The notes under the pieces are model-generated. The model saw nothing but the letters and a program-made list of their open reading frames with translations. It was not told where the DNA came from and made no database searches. Below are positions 44,519 through 57,400 of a DNA stretch of 64,000 bases, in pieces. Position 1 is the first letter of the stretch; every line of letters starts with the position of its first letter. The translations under genes and the position numbers were made by a program. The DNA comes from Odiellus spinosus (lineage: Eukaryota > Arthropoda > Arachnida > Opiliones > Phalangiidae): NCBI GenBank assembly GCA_963920705.1, contig OY987227.1, positions 3,440,643-3,504,642 on the forward strand, given 5' to 3'.

Positions 44519-44991
44519 ATGGACTCTCATCAGCTAGCTAAAATAATGGAAAAATATTCGTTCACTAAAGGTCTGTTTCGAGGTATTTTCGCAGCCGATA
44601 AATTACCCAAAACTGTTAAAACCTTTCCTTCACTCGGTATTGTAAATACGGGATTATCACCGAAGGCGTACATTGGACGACAATTTATTTTTCTCGGAAT
44701 AAAAATACCGAGTTCTTTGATAGTTTCGGTAACCCTCCCGACATGTTTAAATAACAATTTTGTGGAAAGAAACAGTATAACCAAAAGGGTATAACTGTCA
44801 CATTTAACTCCAAACAATTACAAGGGAACTTTAGTATGACGTGTGGCGGATACTGCGTTTATTTTGCTTTGTATAGATGCAGATGTGTTAAAATGTTTAA
44901 TATATGTGCAAGATTTAAAAAAGATAAAAATATTAATGATAAAATGATTTCTGAATTTATGTATAAGAGATTTTCAATAAACTTTTTTTAA
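44519..44991 (+). pseudogene. Adenain-like cysteine protease, frameshifted
   Basis: Capsid maturation protease of the C5 (adenain) type. The N-terminal part (44519 to about 44670) is open. A frameshift near 44670 moves the His-bearing region to another frame, and a stop lies near 44750. The C-terminal catalytic-Cys block (CGGYCVYFA, about 44840) is preserved. It follows the capsid gene directly and in the same frame. Confidence 0.75.
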
Positions 44992-45341
44992 CCAAAATAC
45001 TTGTGATTTTCTCTAACCTCACCTAACCTAACCCAACCTAATTTACACTAAGTTCCATCCATATAATTGACGGGTGGGCGGCTATGTGCGGTAGTCGCGG
45101 GCGCGCGCGTTTAATTTCAAACACGTCGCGCCGCGGTAGGTGCGGGGCAACCCCTCCGCCCTGACCTCTGGTTTAGGCTTAAGTATGAATAATAAGCTTA
45201 AATATAAATAATATCAAGGTTTGATTTCGCACTATTTGATTTAAAAATATTTAAACATTGGTTTGTTATATATTGTATTAAAAAAATATTCAATTATTTG
45301 AACAATTTACAAATTAATAATAAAAAACATTATTCCTTTGC
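44992..45341. other. Intergenic region between convergent protease and polymerase
   Basis: AT-rich, with a CCTAACCTAACC-type stretch (45017-45045) and a GC-rich patch around 45070-45165. No ORF. The plus-strand capsid block and the minus-strand polymerase converge here. Confidence 0.5.
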
Positions 45342-45513
45342 AATTTTAAAGTGTCCGTGGGCAAGAGTCGAGAACGTTTATCGTCGCATGGATTGAGACA
45401 AAGTTTGGTTTGATTAACCGTGAATAACTCGTGTTTTTTGCTAACAATTCGCTTCATGGATTCTAGGGTGAGTTGTCTCTCAAGTAAGCATTCCCGGTAT
45501 TGAGCACGGCGAA

Positions 45514-46315
45514 CCTTTTTCTTGGTTTCTAGGTGGGTCAGCGGTTTGCAAAACAGCGTTTCCCAGTTCAGCGTGTGTCAAAACCGCGGTGTCTCAGAAC
45601 AGCGATTGTCAAAATAAACTCTCCCATAACAGCGGTAGTCAAAACAGCGGAAATTGTCAAAACAGCGCTTTCTCATAAGTACGGTTTCTCTTATCAGCGC
45701 TTTCTCATAAAAACGGTTTCTCACTTTGGTTCTCTCTGTATCGTTTTATTATCTAGATGACGTACAACTTAACCGTTGCCATTATTTAGGGCAACGGCTC
45801 CATGACCAGCTCTATCACTCCTTGTTGAAAATTTTCAACAACCCTCATAGAGGTGGAGTGACAGTCCTTTGCCAGTTTGAATCCACGATTGGACTCTAAA
45901 AATTAAGAGGATTTCTTATCTTGAACCGTAACCTAACCTAACCTAACCTAACCGTACCGTTAGGAAAATAAATCCATGTCGTATTTATAACACAAACCTT
46001 TTGATCTAAAATTTTAAGAAGTAAAATCCTTTCGGATTTTTTCTAAAAAGTAGAAACACGAAACCATTTTATTCTTGTTGCGCGGGTAAAATTCATTTAA
46101 AAACTATTAATTCCACAAGGAGACAATAACGTCGTTTTAAATATGCGGATCCGCTGATATGATACAGTTATTTTGAATACCTGCTCTTACGGTAATCGCT
46201 AATTTGAAAATCCGCTCTCATGATAAACCTGTTTTGCATGAACGCTTTTTTGGCAACGCTGTTTTGAGAATCGCTAATATAGGAAAGCGCTATACTACCT
46301 ATATACCTTTTTCTT
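45514..46315. mobile_element. 782-bp non-autonomous TIR element in the polymerase relic
   Basis: Bounded by the direct repeat CCTTTTTCTT at 45514-45523 and 46306-46315. Removing the insert rejoins the polymerase sequence as seen in the first copy. The ends are imperfect inverted repeats (TAGGTGGGTCAGCGGTTTGC against TAGGTAGTATAGCGCTTTCC). Many subterminal AAAACAGCG motifs occur on the left and CGCTGTTTT on the right. A CCTAA run sits at 45926-45948. No protein. Superfamily uncertain. Confidence 0.75.
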
Positions 46316-48534
46316 CACGACACGACGACAAATGCCCTTTGCCGTCTTTTCTCACCCTTGGCGGAGATCATCGAGTACATTTTTAGTCTGAGACCACAAA
46401 ATTCTTCAATCGGTGTACCGTCTAATTCGTCCTTGAATTTGCCCAGTGTTTTCTTGTTGACATTGCTATGTAGGGGGTGATCCCTAGGATAGCCGGAAAA
46501 GTCATATGCATCGCTATTAGCTGCAAAATCTCTGTAGAGATCGTCTGTTTCGATGTGGTACGTCAATGAGTCGGTGTCCGTAAAAAGGAGTTTGGTTTGT
46601 CACCGTATTGAGCTCGAATTACATCATAATGGAATTGGTACATTAGGAGCTTGGACAGGCCAAGAATAGCGAAGCCGGTAAAGATCGGTCTGTTGAGTGT
46701 GAGTGACTTTTGCAATCGATGAATTCCTACTAGGTCGTTCTTGAAAACGGTGAATTTCTGGAAGGTTGGAGAACTGGCCTTCTTATTCGCTCGTTCCGGG
46801 GTTTGAACAAGGTCAAAATTGATCTCCATCGTCTTACCTATAAAAGAAACAATAATTGGTATTTGGGTTGGGTTAGATTAGGTTAATATACGTACCATAA
46901 ACAGAGTTATTCATCAGCTTGAAAAAAATCTTTTTCGAAGTAATTGAGGGCCATTTTGCGCTTCTCCGTGTTTAAGTAGATGAACGGCTTCAACCAAGCC
47001 CCTTGCACAAATACCAGGATTCTGTGAATTTTAAGATAACCATGCCTTTGCTGAAAAAAAAATAAATAAATAAAAATAATAAAAGAGAGAGAGAAAAAAT
47101 ATTTACCCGGAAAGATTACGAATAAAAACGGGAATGTGCTTCGGAGGTTTCAACTTTAGGTTGCATGTGTTGTGTCCAGCACCTCGAAAATTACAATTAG
47201 TATCATCGTGGTCACGAACCTTATACTCCTTTACATACATAACACGTTTGTGCAGATTCAAAGTCTGCCTGCTCCGCTTGGGTTAGATTCATATGGACGT
47301 TCTCCTTATTTTTGCTCATCAATATCATTTGTTCGCGTAAAAGATTCTCCAAGAATTTCTCTGTCGTGTTTTTCCCGCAATAGGTTACAGGTTTGGATGG
47401 ATTTCCATCCGGACCCACGATCACGTAGCTGAAGCCACAAGATATGTGACGCGACAAGGTAGTGGTAGATGACAGTGATGAATCCAGTAGACATGATTGA
47501 TACTTTTAGTAGAATCGCCTCAAAGTCGGCAAATATAATGTTTTTTACCTTGGGATGGAAAAAAAAAATTAAGGATTATATATTTTTTTTACGAAAGTGA
47601 TTACAAAGTACTCACTGGTTGATGCCATCCGTGTTTATTGAATTCCTGTATTGGATCCTTCGTCGGCATTGTAACTTTGTGTTCCATGCGTACTACAATC
47701 TTCGATATGTGTATCACGGTTGCATGGTTTCAGCGTTAGGTCCGACGAAGCGATGAAGGCAGTAGCAGCAATAAAATGTAGTGTGCCCGTCCTATGAGAA
47801 GTTATTGAGTAAACGGCTGAAACTTCGAATTAGACAATGTTTCCTTTCTCCTCGCATTATGAGTAGGAGATCAACTTGACGTTCTTTGCAAACTTTATTT
47901 TTGCTTGTATACTTAGGGAGAATTCCTTTTTCATGAGTAATATTGGCGAAATTTAGCTTTCCAAAAATCATGAAAAATATTTTAGATCTATACACTGAGA
48001 ATTCTGTAGTTTTATCCCGGTTATTTATACGGTATTCTTGGCTTTTTAAATTTTAAGCGTAGAAACAGTTTGGTTGCGGGATCTCTTTCACATTCCCAGC
48101 AAATTTACTGTCAGTGGTACTAGTAGAATTTCCTACGGTATCTGGTATCCAACTTGTAAATCGTGATAAAATTCAGCAGAAAATAAACGTACGCAAATCT
48201 GAAAAATGATTAGTGCGTTACTTAGCTACGTAGAAATCAAAAAGGTTGAGCGACGTACTGAGCTTTTAAATCACAAATATGCTTTAAGAAAATGAAACTC
48301 AGGCAATCGTTCTACCGTTTACATATGAATAGAGTGAATATGAAATATCAAATTGGTACAGTTTAACTGATACAAGGCTTACCTTAATTGGATCCCGATT
48401 CACGGATCAGACTTCCTAAGACTATATGCTCTGGCTTGACGAACAGATTATTGAATTTGATACTTGGGAGAGTTTAAAACCTTTATCATGATCTCGTAAA
48501 ACATTCTCTCCGCGAAATATTCGTCGATTTTATT

Positions 48535-48542
48535 TATTTCGA

Positions 48543-48573
<31 letters not shown>

Positions 48574-48879
48574 CGGCGTGTAACGTAACGTCTTTACGCC
48601 CGGACAGCGGTCGCGATTGCGAACCAGGTGTGGCGCCAAGGCGTAAGGCCTTGAGCAACTCAGTTATGGTAAGTAACTACGCAGGGATTAGGACTGGGAA
48701 TTGCCCACGCGACGGAAGGAGATGGGAATGGGGAAGAGGAAGGACCATTCCGTCGCGGACCATTCGCAACACTCCCTATGGGCAAGGGACCTGCGATTCG
48801 AGCAGGACAACACCCAGACCTTGCCACTGAGACGCCAGTTTACAGGAGTGCGCCACCACTCCCGGCTATTTCGAGCCTT
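48535..48879 (-). mobile_element. SINE with a 7SL (SRP RNA)-like 5' head
   Basis: The body 48574-48866 (293 bp) on the minus strand ends in a ~26-A tail (T run at 48546-48573) and is flanked by the perfect 13-bp duplication TATTTCGAGCCTT (48535-48547 and 48867-48879). The 5' end begins exactly GCCGGGAGTGGTGGCGCACT and continues CCTGTAA, as in 7SL/Alu. The first ~45 nt fold as a GCC/GGC closing helix, a GGAGTG-GTGGCG-CACTCC hairpin, a TGTAA linker and an ACTG...CAGT hairpin, the order of the SRP Alu 5' domain. The rest is not SRP RNA. Confidence 0.82.
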
Positions 48880-49700
48880 CGGCGCAAATTCGTTCGTTCG
48901 CTTGGCTGCCATTTTAGCGGAAGTGTAACGAAGGTCGTTCGCTAGAGTCGCCACCTAGCAATTTTATTTGAAATAAGATTGAAGCCGCGAAATTCAAACG
49001 CGAATTTTTACTAGTATTTGCTTGTTGAATCCTATCAATTCTAAAAATTATCTAAAAACGCTGAATTATAGAAATTATGGATGTTTTTTCTTCGTTCGAT
49101 AAGAGTTACCGACAGCAAATACCCTGTTGTTAAGTTATCGGGTGGTTATCGTATTTCGCGCTCGATAATTTCACGTTTGGAAGTTAGAGAATACCATTTT
49201 TTGATAACTTATCACATTTACGATAAAACCGGAGTTATCGTATGCGCGTGAACGATAAAAAAGTTAGAGAATTGCCCCCATTTTCGGTCACGGATGTAAG
49301 CGTGCTAATATCGACCATAAGAAGCATAGGTTATCATCGCTTCTAATGTTGAGAATCGCTTTTTTATCGGTGAGTACTTTAGGTAGATCAATAAACGATC
49401 CATCAACCAATGGTAAATATCCTACAATATTTAATTGCTAAAAAGTTATCAGATCGATCACCCAATCGCTGCCATTATTTTCAAAATCTTCAATATGTTT
49501 TTTGAGTGCTTCAACACATATCTATTTGTCTTGGGATTGTGTCTGGAGTCAATGTAATACGTGTTCCTCTAATGATGGTAAGCGATAAATTCTACCTCCT
49601 CGCCCGTGTTTAATTCACGCGTGTAACGTACTCTGATGGCTAAGTACCACTTGATACCTTTTATCGCGGTTAATTCTATGAACGCGATAGCGTTCAATGT

Positions 49701-50465
49701 TATGGGCCCATCATCATCTGTAATGTTATTTCACAAATTCAGCCTTTAGCCAATCAGAACGCTCCATTTCCCCATTGAAATAACATTAAAATCGACTCTT
49801 TCGAGGACATGTCCCTTGCATCGCAGAACTAAAAGAGGAATTATTTGTTACGGTTAAAACCAATTTTTAATCGTAGAGCAAGGTTCGAACGTGTGCCTTT
49901 TCCAAGTTTCATTTAAAAATTTTAAGTCTAAGTATTTTAAAATTAATTCTGAAGTTGACCTTTTTTTGGTACTTAGCTGGTTTCGCGCATGGCCAAATTC
50001 GTAATGTTATTCAATGGGATTTGGTTTTTTGAAAGTGGCTTACCTTTCAGGTTTATTTTCTAATACTTCCAGATATTTTTGAAACTTGGATTTTCCGTGT
50101 GGTATGAATTAAGATTCGAGCTTTATTTTAAGACTAATTTCATAATTTTAAACCGATTTGTTGGCCCACAATATATTTATGAAAACGGACGAAAAATTAA
50201 AGCGGAGAAATTGAGTGGGCAAAAACCTAAGCCTTATTTGACAAATTAGGCTGAGGTTTTCTATAGCTTTTTAAATTCACGTGCAGGAGCGCCCTTGGGT
50301 ATTGAACGCTAATGAATTAATTTCTCCTCCTTCATATTTTTGCCCTTTTTAGCTAGACCCAACCCTAGTAGGGTCTAGGTACTGTGTTCACTGCGGCGTT
50401 CGCGTTCTCGTGGGCGTTCGCGTTGTACAAGAAGACGAAATTCGTCATCGAATAGAAAAATATTT
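49701..50465. other. No identifiable gene
   Basis: AT-rich with no ORF of interest. A TAGACCC/GGGTCTA hairpin lies at about 50353-50378 and includes AGTAGGGT, the first eight bases of the Polinton TIR at 17620. Its orientation is wrong for a right end of the relic on its left, so it is not called as a terminus. Confidence 0.35.
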
Positions 50466-51475
50466 CGTCCTCTTACCTCTCCGAGTGAACTTTTAGTTCA
50501 CGGAGAGGTTCTGTCTGTTACGTCATCGAATTGGAAAATTTTTCGTCTTCTTACCTCTCCGACTGAACTTTTAGTTTGCGGAGAGGTTCTGTCTGTGTGT
50601 GACGTCGGAAGAGGACGTCATCAACCACGGCGCTTCATTCTCCAATAAAATTACTAAATATGCAGTTATTAGCTTCTGCCTTGCTGTAAACGTATATCCA
50701 CTACAGCTCATTGAAGAGCAGCAACCGTTACTCGCTTCTTAGTTTATAATGATAAACGAACGCTTTATATAGTATCTTTTGGATTCGCGTCTATTTTAGC
50801 CTTCTGAGGTTATAGCTTTTACTGAATTGAAGCGTAATATTCCATTAAATTAAAATTAAAACTGATTAAATGATTTAACTTAATCTAAAAACCAATGTTG
50901 CTGAAACATAAATTTAATATAAAAGATATTTTCGAAGATATTCAATATTTTCTAGTAGGTTGATTAGATAAAGGCGTGTTTTCACGGGTGTCCAAGATAA
51001 AATGAATTAATAAATTTTAGATATTAAGGTGAGTTTTCACGGGTATCCAAGGTAAAAATTAATAAAGATTAGATATAAAGGCGTGTTCACAGGGTATCCA
51101 AGATAAAATTACTTAATATAGAATAGATATAAAGGCTCGTTCGCACGAGTATCCAAGTTAAAATGACAAAGATAATATATAAATGCCCGTTCGCACGGGT
51201 ATCTAAATTTAAAATGAATAAATATAAGATATAATGCCGCGTTCACACGGGCATCCAAGATAAATGAATAAAGATTAGATATAAATCCGCGTTCAGACGG
51301 GTATCAAAGAAAAATTAAGATTAGATATGAAGATAAATTAAAAAGGACTAGATATAAACGCGTTCACACGGGTATCCAAGATAAATTAATAAAGATTAGA
51401 TATAAAGACGCATTCACACAGGTATCGAAGATAAATTAATAAAGATTAGATATGAAGACGCGTTCACAGGTAGCC
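50466..51475 (+). repeat. Third palindrome-headed repeat with minisatellite tail
   Basis: Two head palindromes occur in tandem (50475-50508 and 50553-50586; arms CCTCTCC.../...GGAGAGG, centre CTTTTAG), each followed by TTCTGTCTGT. The AT-rich middle (about 50840-50950) resembles 36600-36730. The tail motif CGTGTTCACACGGGTATCCAAG, single in the other copies, is amplified into about ten ~50-bp units from 50960 to 51475, where the 14-bp array starts. Confidence 0.8.
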
Positions 51476-54400
51476 AAGTTGAAAAACATGATTTGAAAAA
51501 CATGATTTGAAAAACATGATTTGAAAAACATGGTTTGAAAAACCTGATTTGAAAAACCTGATTTGAAAAACCTGATTTGAAAAACCTGATTTGAAAAACC
51601 TGATTTGAAAAACCTGATTTGAAAAACCTGATTTGAAAAACCTGATTTGAAAAACCTGATTTGAAAAACCTGATTTGAAAAACCTGATTTGAAAAACCTG
51701 ATTGGAAAAACCTGATTGGAAAAACCTGATTGGAAAAACCTGATTGGAAAAACCTGATTGGAAAAACCTGATTGGAAAAACCTGATTGGAAAAAACCTGA
51801 TTGGAAAAACCTGATTGGAAAAACCTGATTGGAAAAACCTGATTGGAAAAACCTGATTGGAAAAACCTGATTGGAAAAACCTGATTGGAAAAACCTGATT
51901 GGAAAAACCTGATTGGAAAAACCTGATTGGAAAAACCTGATTGGAAAAACCTGATTGGAAAAACCTGATTGGAAAAACCTGATTGGAAAAACCTGATTGG
52001 AAAAACCTGATTGGAAAAACCTGATTGGAAAAACCTGATTGGAAAAACCTGATTGGAAAAACCTGATTGGAAAAACCTGACTGGAAAAACCTGATTGGAA
52101 AAACCTGATTGGAAAAACCTGATTGGAAAAACCTGATTGGAAAAACCTGATTGGAAAAACCTGTTTTGAAAAACCTGTTTTGAAAAACCTGTTTTGAAAA
52201 ACCTGATTTGAAAAACCTGATTTGAAAAACCTGATTTGAAAAACCTGATTTGAAAAACCTGATTTGAAAAACCTGATTTGAAAAACCTGATTTGAAAAAC
52301 CTGATTTGAAAAACCTGATTTGAAAAACCTGATTTGAAAAACCTGATTTGAAAAACCTGATTTGAAAAACCTGTTTTGAAAAACCTGTTTTGAAAAACCT
52401 GATTTGAAAAACCTGATTTGAAAAACCTGATTTGAAAAACCTGATTTGAAAAACCTGATTTGAAAAACCTGATTTGAAAAACCTGATTTCAAAAACCTGA
52501 TTTCAAAAACCTGATTTCAAAAACCTGATTTCAAAAACCTGATTTCAAAAACCTGATTTCAAAAACCTGATTTCAAAAACCTGATTTCAAAAACCTGATT
52601 TCAAAAACCTGATTTCAAAAACCTGATTTGGAAAAACCTGATTTGGAAAAACCTGATTTGGAAAAACCTGATTTGGAAAAACCTGATTTGGAAAAACCTG
52701 ATTTGGAAAAACCTGATTTGGAAAAACCTGATTTGGAAAAACCTGATTTGGAAAAACCTGATTTGGAAAAACCTGATTTGGAAAAACCTGATTTGGAAAA
52801 ACCTGATTTGGAAAAACCTGATTTGGAAAAACCTGATTTGGAAAAACCTGATTGGAAAAACCTGATTGGAAAAACCTGATTGGAAAAACCTGATTGGAAA
52901 AACCTGATTGGAAAAACCTGATTGGAAAAACCTGATTGGAAAAACCTGATTGGAAAAACCTGATTGGAAAAACCTGATTGGAAAAACCTGATTGGAAAAA
53001 CCTGATTGGAAAAACCTGATTGGAAAAACCTGATTGGAAAAACCTGATTGGAAAAACCTGATTGGAAAACCCTGATTGGAAAAACCTGATTGGAAAAACC
53101 TGATTGGAAAAACCTGATTGGAAAAACCTGATTGGAAAAACCTGATTGGAAAAACCTGATTGGAAAAACCTGATTGGAAAAACCTGATTGGAAAAACCTG
53201 ATTGGAAAAACCTGATTGGAAAAACCTGATTGGAAAAACCTGATTGGAAAAACCTGATTGGAAAAACCTGATTGGAAAAACCTGATTGGAAAAACCTGAT
53301 TGGAAAAACCTGATTCGAAAAACCTGATTCGAAAAACCTGATTCGAAAAACCTGATTCGAAAAACCTGATTCGAAAAACCTGATTCGAAAAACCTGATTC
53401 GAAAAACCTGATTCGAAAAACCTGATTCGAAAAACCTGATTCGAAAAACCTGATTCGAAAAACCTGATTCGAAAAACCTGTTTCGAAAAACCTGTTTCGA
53501 AAAACCTGTTTCGAAAAACCTGATTGGAAAAACCTGATTGGAAAAACCTGATTGGAAAAACCTGATTGGAAAAACCTGATTGGAAAAACCTGATTGGAAA
53601 AACCTGATTGGAAAAACCTGATTGGAAAAACCTGATTGGAAAAACCTGATTGGAAAAACCTGATTGGAAAAACCTGATTGGAAAAACCTGATTGGAAAAA
53701 CCTGATTGGAAAAACCTGATTTTAAAAACCTGATTGGAAAAACCTGATTGGAAAATCCTGATTGGAAAAACCTGATTGGAAAAACCTGATTGGAAAAACC
53801 TGATTGGAAAAACCTGATTGGAAAAACCTGATTGGAAAAACCTGATTGGAAAAACCTGATTGGAAAAACCTGATTGGAAAAACCTGATTGGAAAAACCTG
53901 ATTGGAAAAACCTGATTGGAAAAACCTGATTGGAAAAACCTGATTGGAAAAACCTGATTGGAAAAACCTGATTGGAAAAACCTGATTGGAAAAACCTGAT
54001 TGGAAAAACCTGATTGGAAAAACCTGATTGGAAAAACCTGATTGGAAAAACCTGATTGGAAAAACCTGATTGGAAAAACCTGATTGGAAAAACCTGATTG
54101 GAAAAACCTGATTTGAAAAACCTGATTTGAAAAACCTGATTTGAAAAACCTGATTTGAAAAACCTGATTTGAAAAACCTGTTTTGAAAAACCTGTTTTGA
54201 AAAACCTGATTTGAAAAACCTGATTTGAAAAACCTGATTGGAAAAACCTGATTTGAAAAACCTGATTTGAAAAACCTGATTTGAAAAACCTGATTTGAAA
54301 AACCTGATTTGAAAAACCTGATATGAAAAACCTGATATGAAAAACCTGATATGAAAAACCTGATTTGAAAAACCTGATTTGAAAAACCTGATTTGAAAAA

Positions 54401-57400
54401 CCTGATTTGAAAAACCTGATTTGAAAAACCTGATTTGAAAAACCTGATTTGAAAAACCTGATTTCAAAAACCTGATTTCAAAAACCTGATTGGGAAAAAC
54501 CTGATTGGAAAAACCTGATTGGAAAAAACCTGATTGGAAAAAACCTGATTGGAAAAAACCTGATTGGAAAAAACCTGATTGGAAAAAACCTGATTGGAAA
54601 AAACCTGACTGGAAAAAACCTGATTGGAAAAAACCTGATTGGAAAAAACCTGATTGGAAAAAACCTGATTGGAAAAACCTGATTTGAAAAACCTGATTTG
54701 AAAAACCTGATTGGAAAAACCTGATTGGAAAAACCTGATTGGAAAAACCTGATTGGAAAAACCTGATTGGAAAAACCTGATTGGAAAAACCTGATTGGAA
54801 AAACCTGATTGGAAAAACCTGATTGGAAAAACCTGATTGGAAAAACCTGATTGGAAAAACCTGATTGGAAAAACCTGATTGGAAAAACCTGATTGGAAAA
54901 ACCTGATTGGAAAAACCTGATTGGAAAAACCTGATTGGAAAAACCTGATTGGAAAAACCTGATTGGAAAAACCTGATTGGAAAAACCTGATTCGAAAAAC
55001 CTGATTCGAAAAACCTGATTCGAAAAACCTGATTCGAAAAACCTGATTCGAAAAACCTGATTCGAAAAACCTGATTCGAAAAACCTGATTCGAAAAACCT
55101 GATTCGAAAAACCTGATTCGAAAAACCTGATTCGAAAAACCTGATTCGAAAAACCTGATTCGAAAAACCTGATTCGAAAAACCTGATTCGAAAAACCTGT
55201 TTCGAAAAACCTGTTTCGAAAAACCTGTTTCGAAAAACCTGTTTCGAAAAACCTGATTGGAAAAACCTGATTGGAAAAACCTGATTGGAAAAACCTGATT
55301 GGAAAAACCTGATTGGAAAAACCTGATTGGAAAAACCTGATTGGAAAAACCTGATTGGAAAAACCTGATTGGAAAAACCTGATTGGAAAAACCTGATTGG
55401 AAAAACCTGATTGGAAAAACCTGATTGGAAAAACCTGATTGGAAAAACCTGATTGGAAAAACCTGATTGGAAAAACCTGATTGGAAAAACCTGATTGGAA
55501 AAACCTGATTGGAAAAACCTGATTGGAAAAACCTGATTGGAAAAACCTGATTGGAAAAACCTGATTGGAAAAACCTGATTGGAAAAACCTGATTGGAAAA
55601 ACCTGATTGGAAAAACCTGATTGGAAAAACCTGATTGGAAAAACCTGATTGGAAAAACCTGATTGGAAAAACCTGATTGGAAAAACCTGATTGGAAAAAC
55701 CTGATTGGAAAAACCTGATTGGAAAAACCTGATTGGAAAAACCTGATTGGAAAAACCTGATTGGAAAAACCTGATTGGAAAAACCTGATTGGAAAAACCT
55801 GATTGGAAAAACCTGATTGGAAAAACCTGATTGGAAAAACCTGATTGGAAAAACCTGATTGGAAAAACCTGATTTGAAAAACCTGATTTGAAAAACCTGA
55901 TTTGAAAAACCTGATTTGAAAAACCTGATTTGAAAAACCTGTTTTGAAAAACCTGTTTTGAAAAACCTGATTTGAAAAACCTGATTTGAAAAACCTGATT
56001 TGAAAAACCTGATTTGAAAAACCTGATTTGAAAAACCTGATTTGAAAAACCTGATTTGAAAAACCTGATTTGAAAAACCTGATATGAAAAACCTGATATG
56101 AAAAACCTGATATGAAAAACCTGATTTGAAAAACCTGATTTGAAAAACCTGATTTGAAAAACCTGATTTGAAAAACCTGATTTGAAAAACCTGATTTGAA
56201 AAACCTGATTTGAAAAACCTGATTTCAAAAACCTGATTTCAAAAACCTGATTGGGAAAAACCTGATTGGAAAAACCTGATTGGAAAAAACCTGATTGGAA
56301 AAAACCTGATTGGAAAAAACCTGATTGGAAAAAACCTGATTGGAAAAAACCTGACTGGAAAAAACCTGATTGGAAAAAACCTGATTGGAAAAAACCTGAT
56401 TGGAAAAAACCTGATTGGAAAAAACCTGATTGGAAAAACCTGATTTGAAAAACCTGATTTGAAAAACCTGATTTGAAAAACCTGATTTGAAAAACCTGAT
56501 TTGAAAAACCTGTTTTGAAAAACCTGTTTTGAAAAACCTGTTTTGAAAAACCTGATTTGAAAAACCTGATTTGAAAAACCTGATTTGAAAAACCTGATTT
56601 GAAAAACCTGATTTGAAAAACCTGATTTGAAAAACCTGATTTCAAAAACCTGATTTCAAAAACCTGATTTCAAAAACCTGATTTCAAAAACCTGATTTCA
56701 AAAACCTGATTTCAAAAACCTGATTTCAAAAACCTGATTTCAAAAACCTGATTTCAAAAACCTGATTTCAAAAACCTGATTTGGAAAAACCTGATTTGGA
56801 AAAACCTGATTTGGAAAAACCTGATTTGGAAAAACCTGATTTGGAAAAACCTGATTTGGAAAAACCTGATTTGGAAAAACCTGATTTGGAAAAACCTGAT
56901 TTGGAAAAACCTGATTGGAAAAACCTGATTGGAAAAACCTGATTGGAAAAACCTGATTGGAAAAACCTGATTGGAAAAACCTGATTGGAAAAACCTGATT
57001 GAAAAAACCTGATTGGAAAAACCTGATTGGAAAAACCTGATTGGAAAAACCTGATTGGAAAAACCTGATTGGAAAAACCTGATTGGAAAAACCTGATTGG
57101 AAAAACCTGATTGGAAAAACCTGATTGGAAAAACCTGATTGGAAAAACCTGATTGGAAAAACCTGATTGGAAAAACCTGATTGGAAAACCCTGATTGGAA
57201 AAACCTGATTGGAAAAACCTGATTGGAAAAACCTGATTGGAAAAACCTGATTGGAAAAACCTGATTGGAAAAACCTGATTGGAAAAACCTGATTGGAAAA
57301 ACCTGATTGGAAAAACCTGATTGGAAAAACCTGATTGGAAAAACCTGATTGGAAAAACCTGATTGGAAAAACCTGATTGGAAAAACCTGATTGGAAAAAC

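Larger units (their letters stand above)
45342..49700 (-). pseudogene. Second protein-primed DNA polymerase B relic
   Basis: Minus-strand pieces parallel the polymerase at 18611-22742: C-terminal exon (45342-45513, resuming 46316-46566), the GLSKLLMYQFHYDVIRAQYGDK region (46563-46829), central Cys-rich and CGFSYVIVGPDG blocks (47100-47460), an RGERKH block (about 47840) and an N-terminal part far upstream (about 49280-49700). Introns are inferable near 46830-46900. It is broken by a 782-bp insertion, a SINE, another ~0.8 kb between 48000 and 49280, and several stops. It presumably belongs with the plus-strand capsid genes. Confidence 0.78.

Noticed and set aside
45926..45948. Telomere (CCTAA)n or interstitial telomere
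   Set aside because: Only about four units, inside a 782-bp transposon. Short CCTAACC runs are common in insect DNA.
48574..48866. A genuine SRP (7SL) RNA gene or its simple retrocopy
   Set aside because: Only the first ~45 nt resemble SRP RNA. No S-domain motif follows, so a SINE with a 7SL-like head fits better.
50353..50378. AGTAGGGT match as a Polinton terminus
   Set aside because: Only eight bases match, it sits inside a small hairpin, and its orientation does not close the relic to its left.
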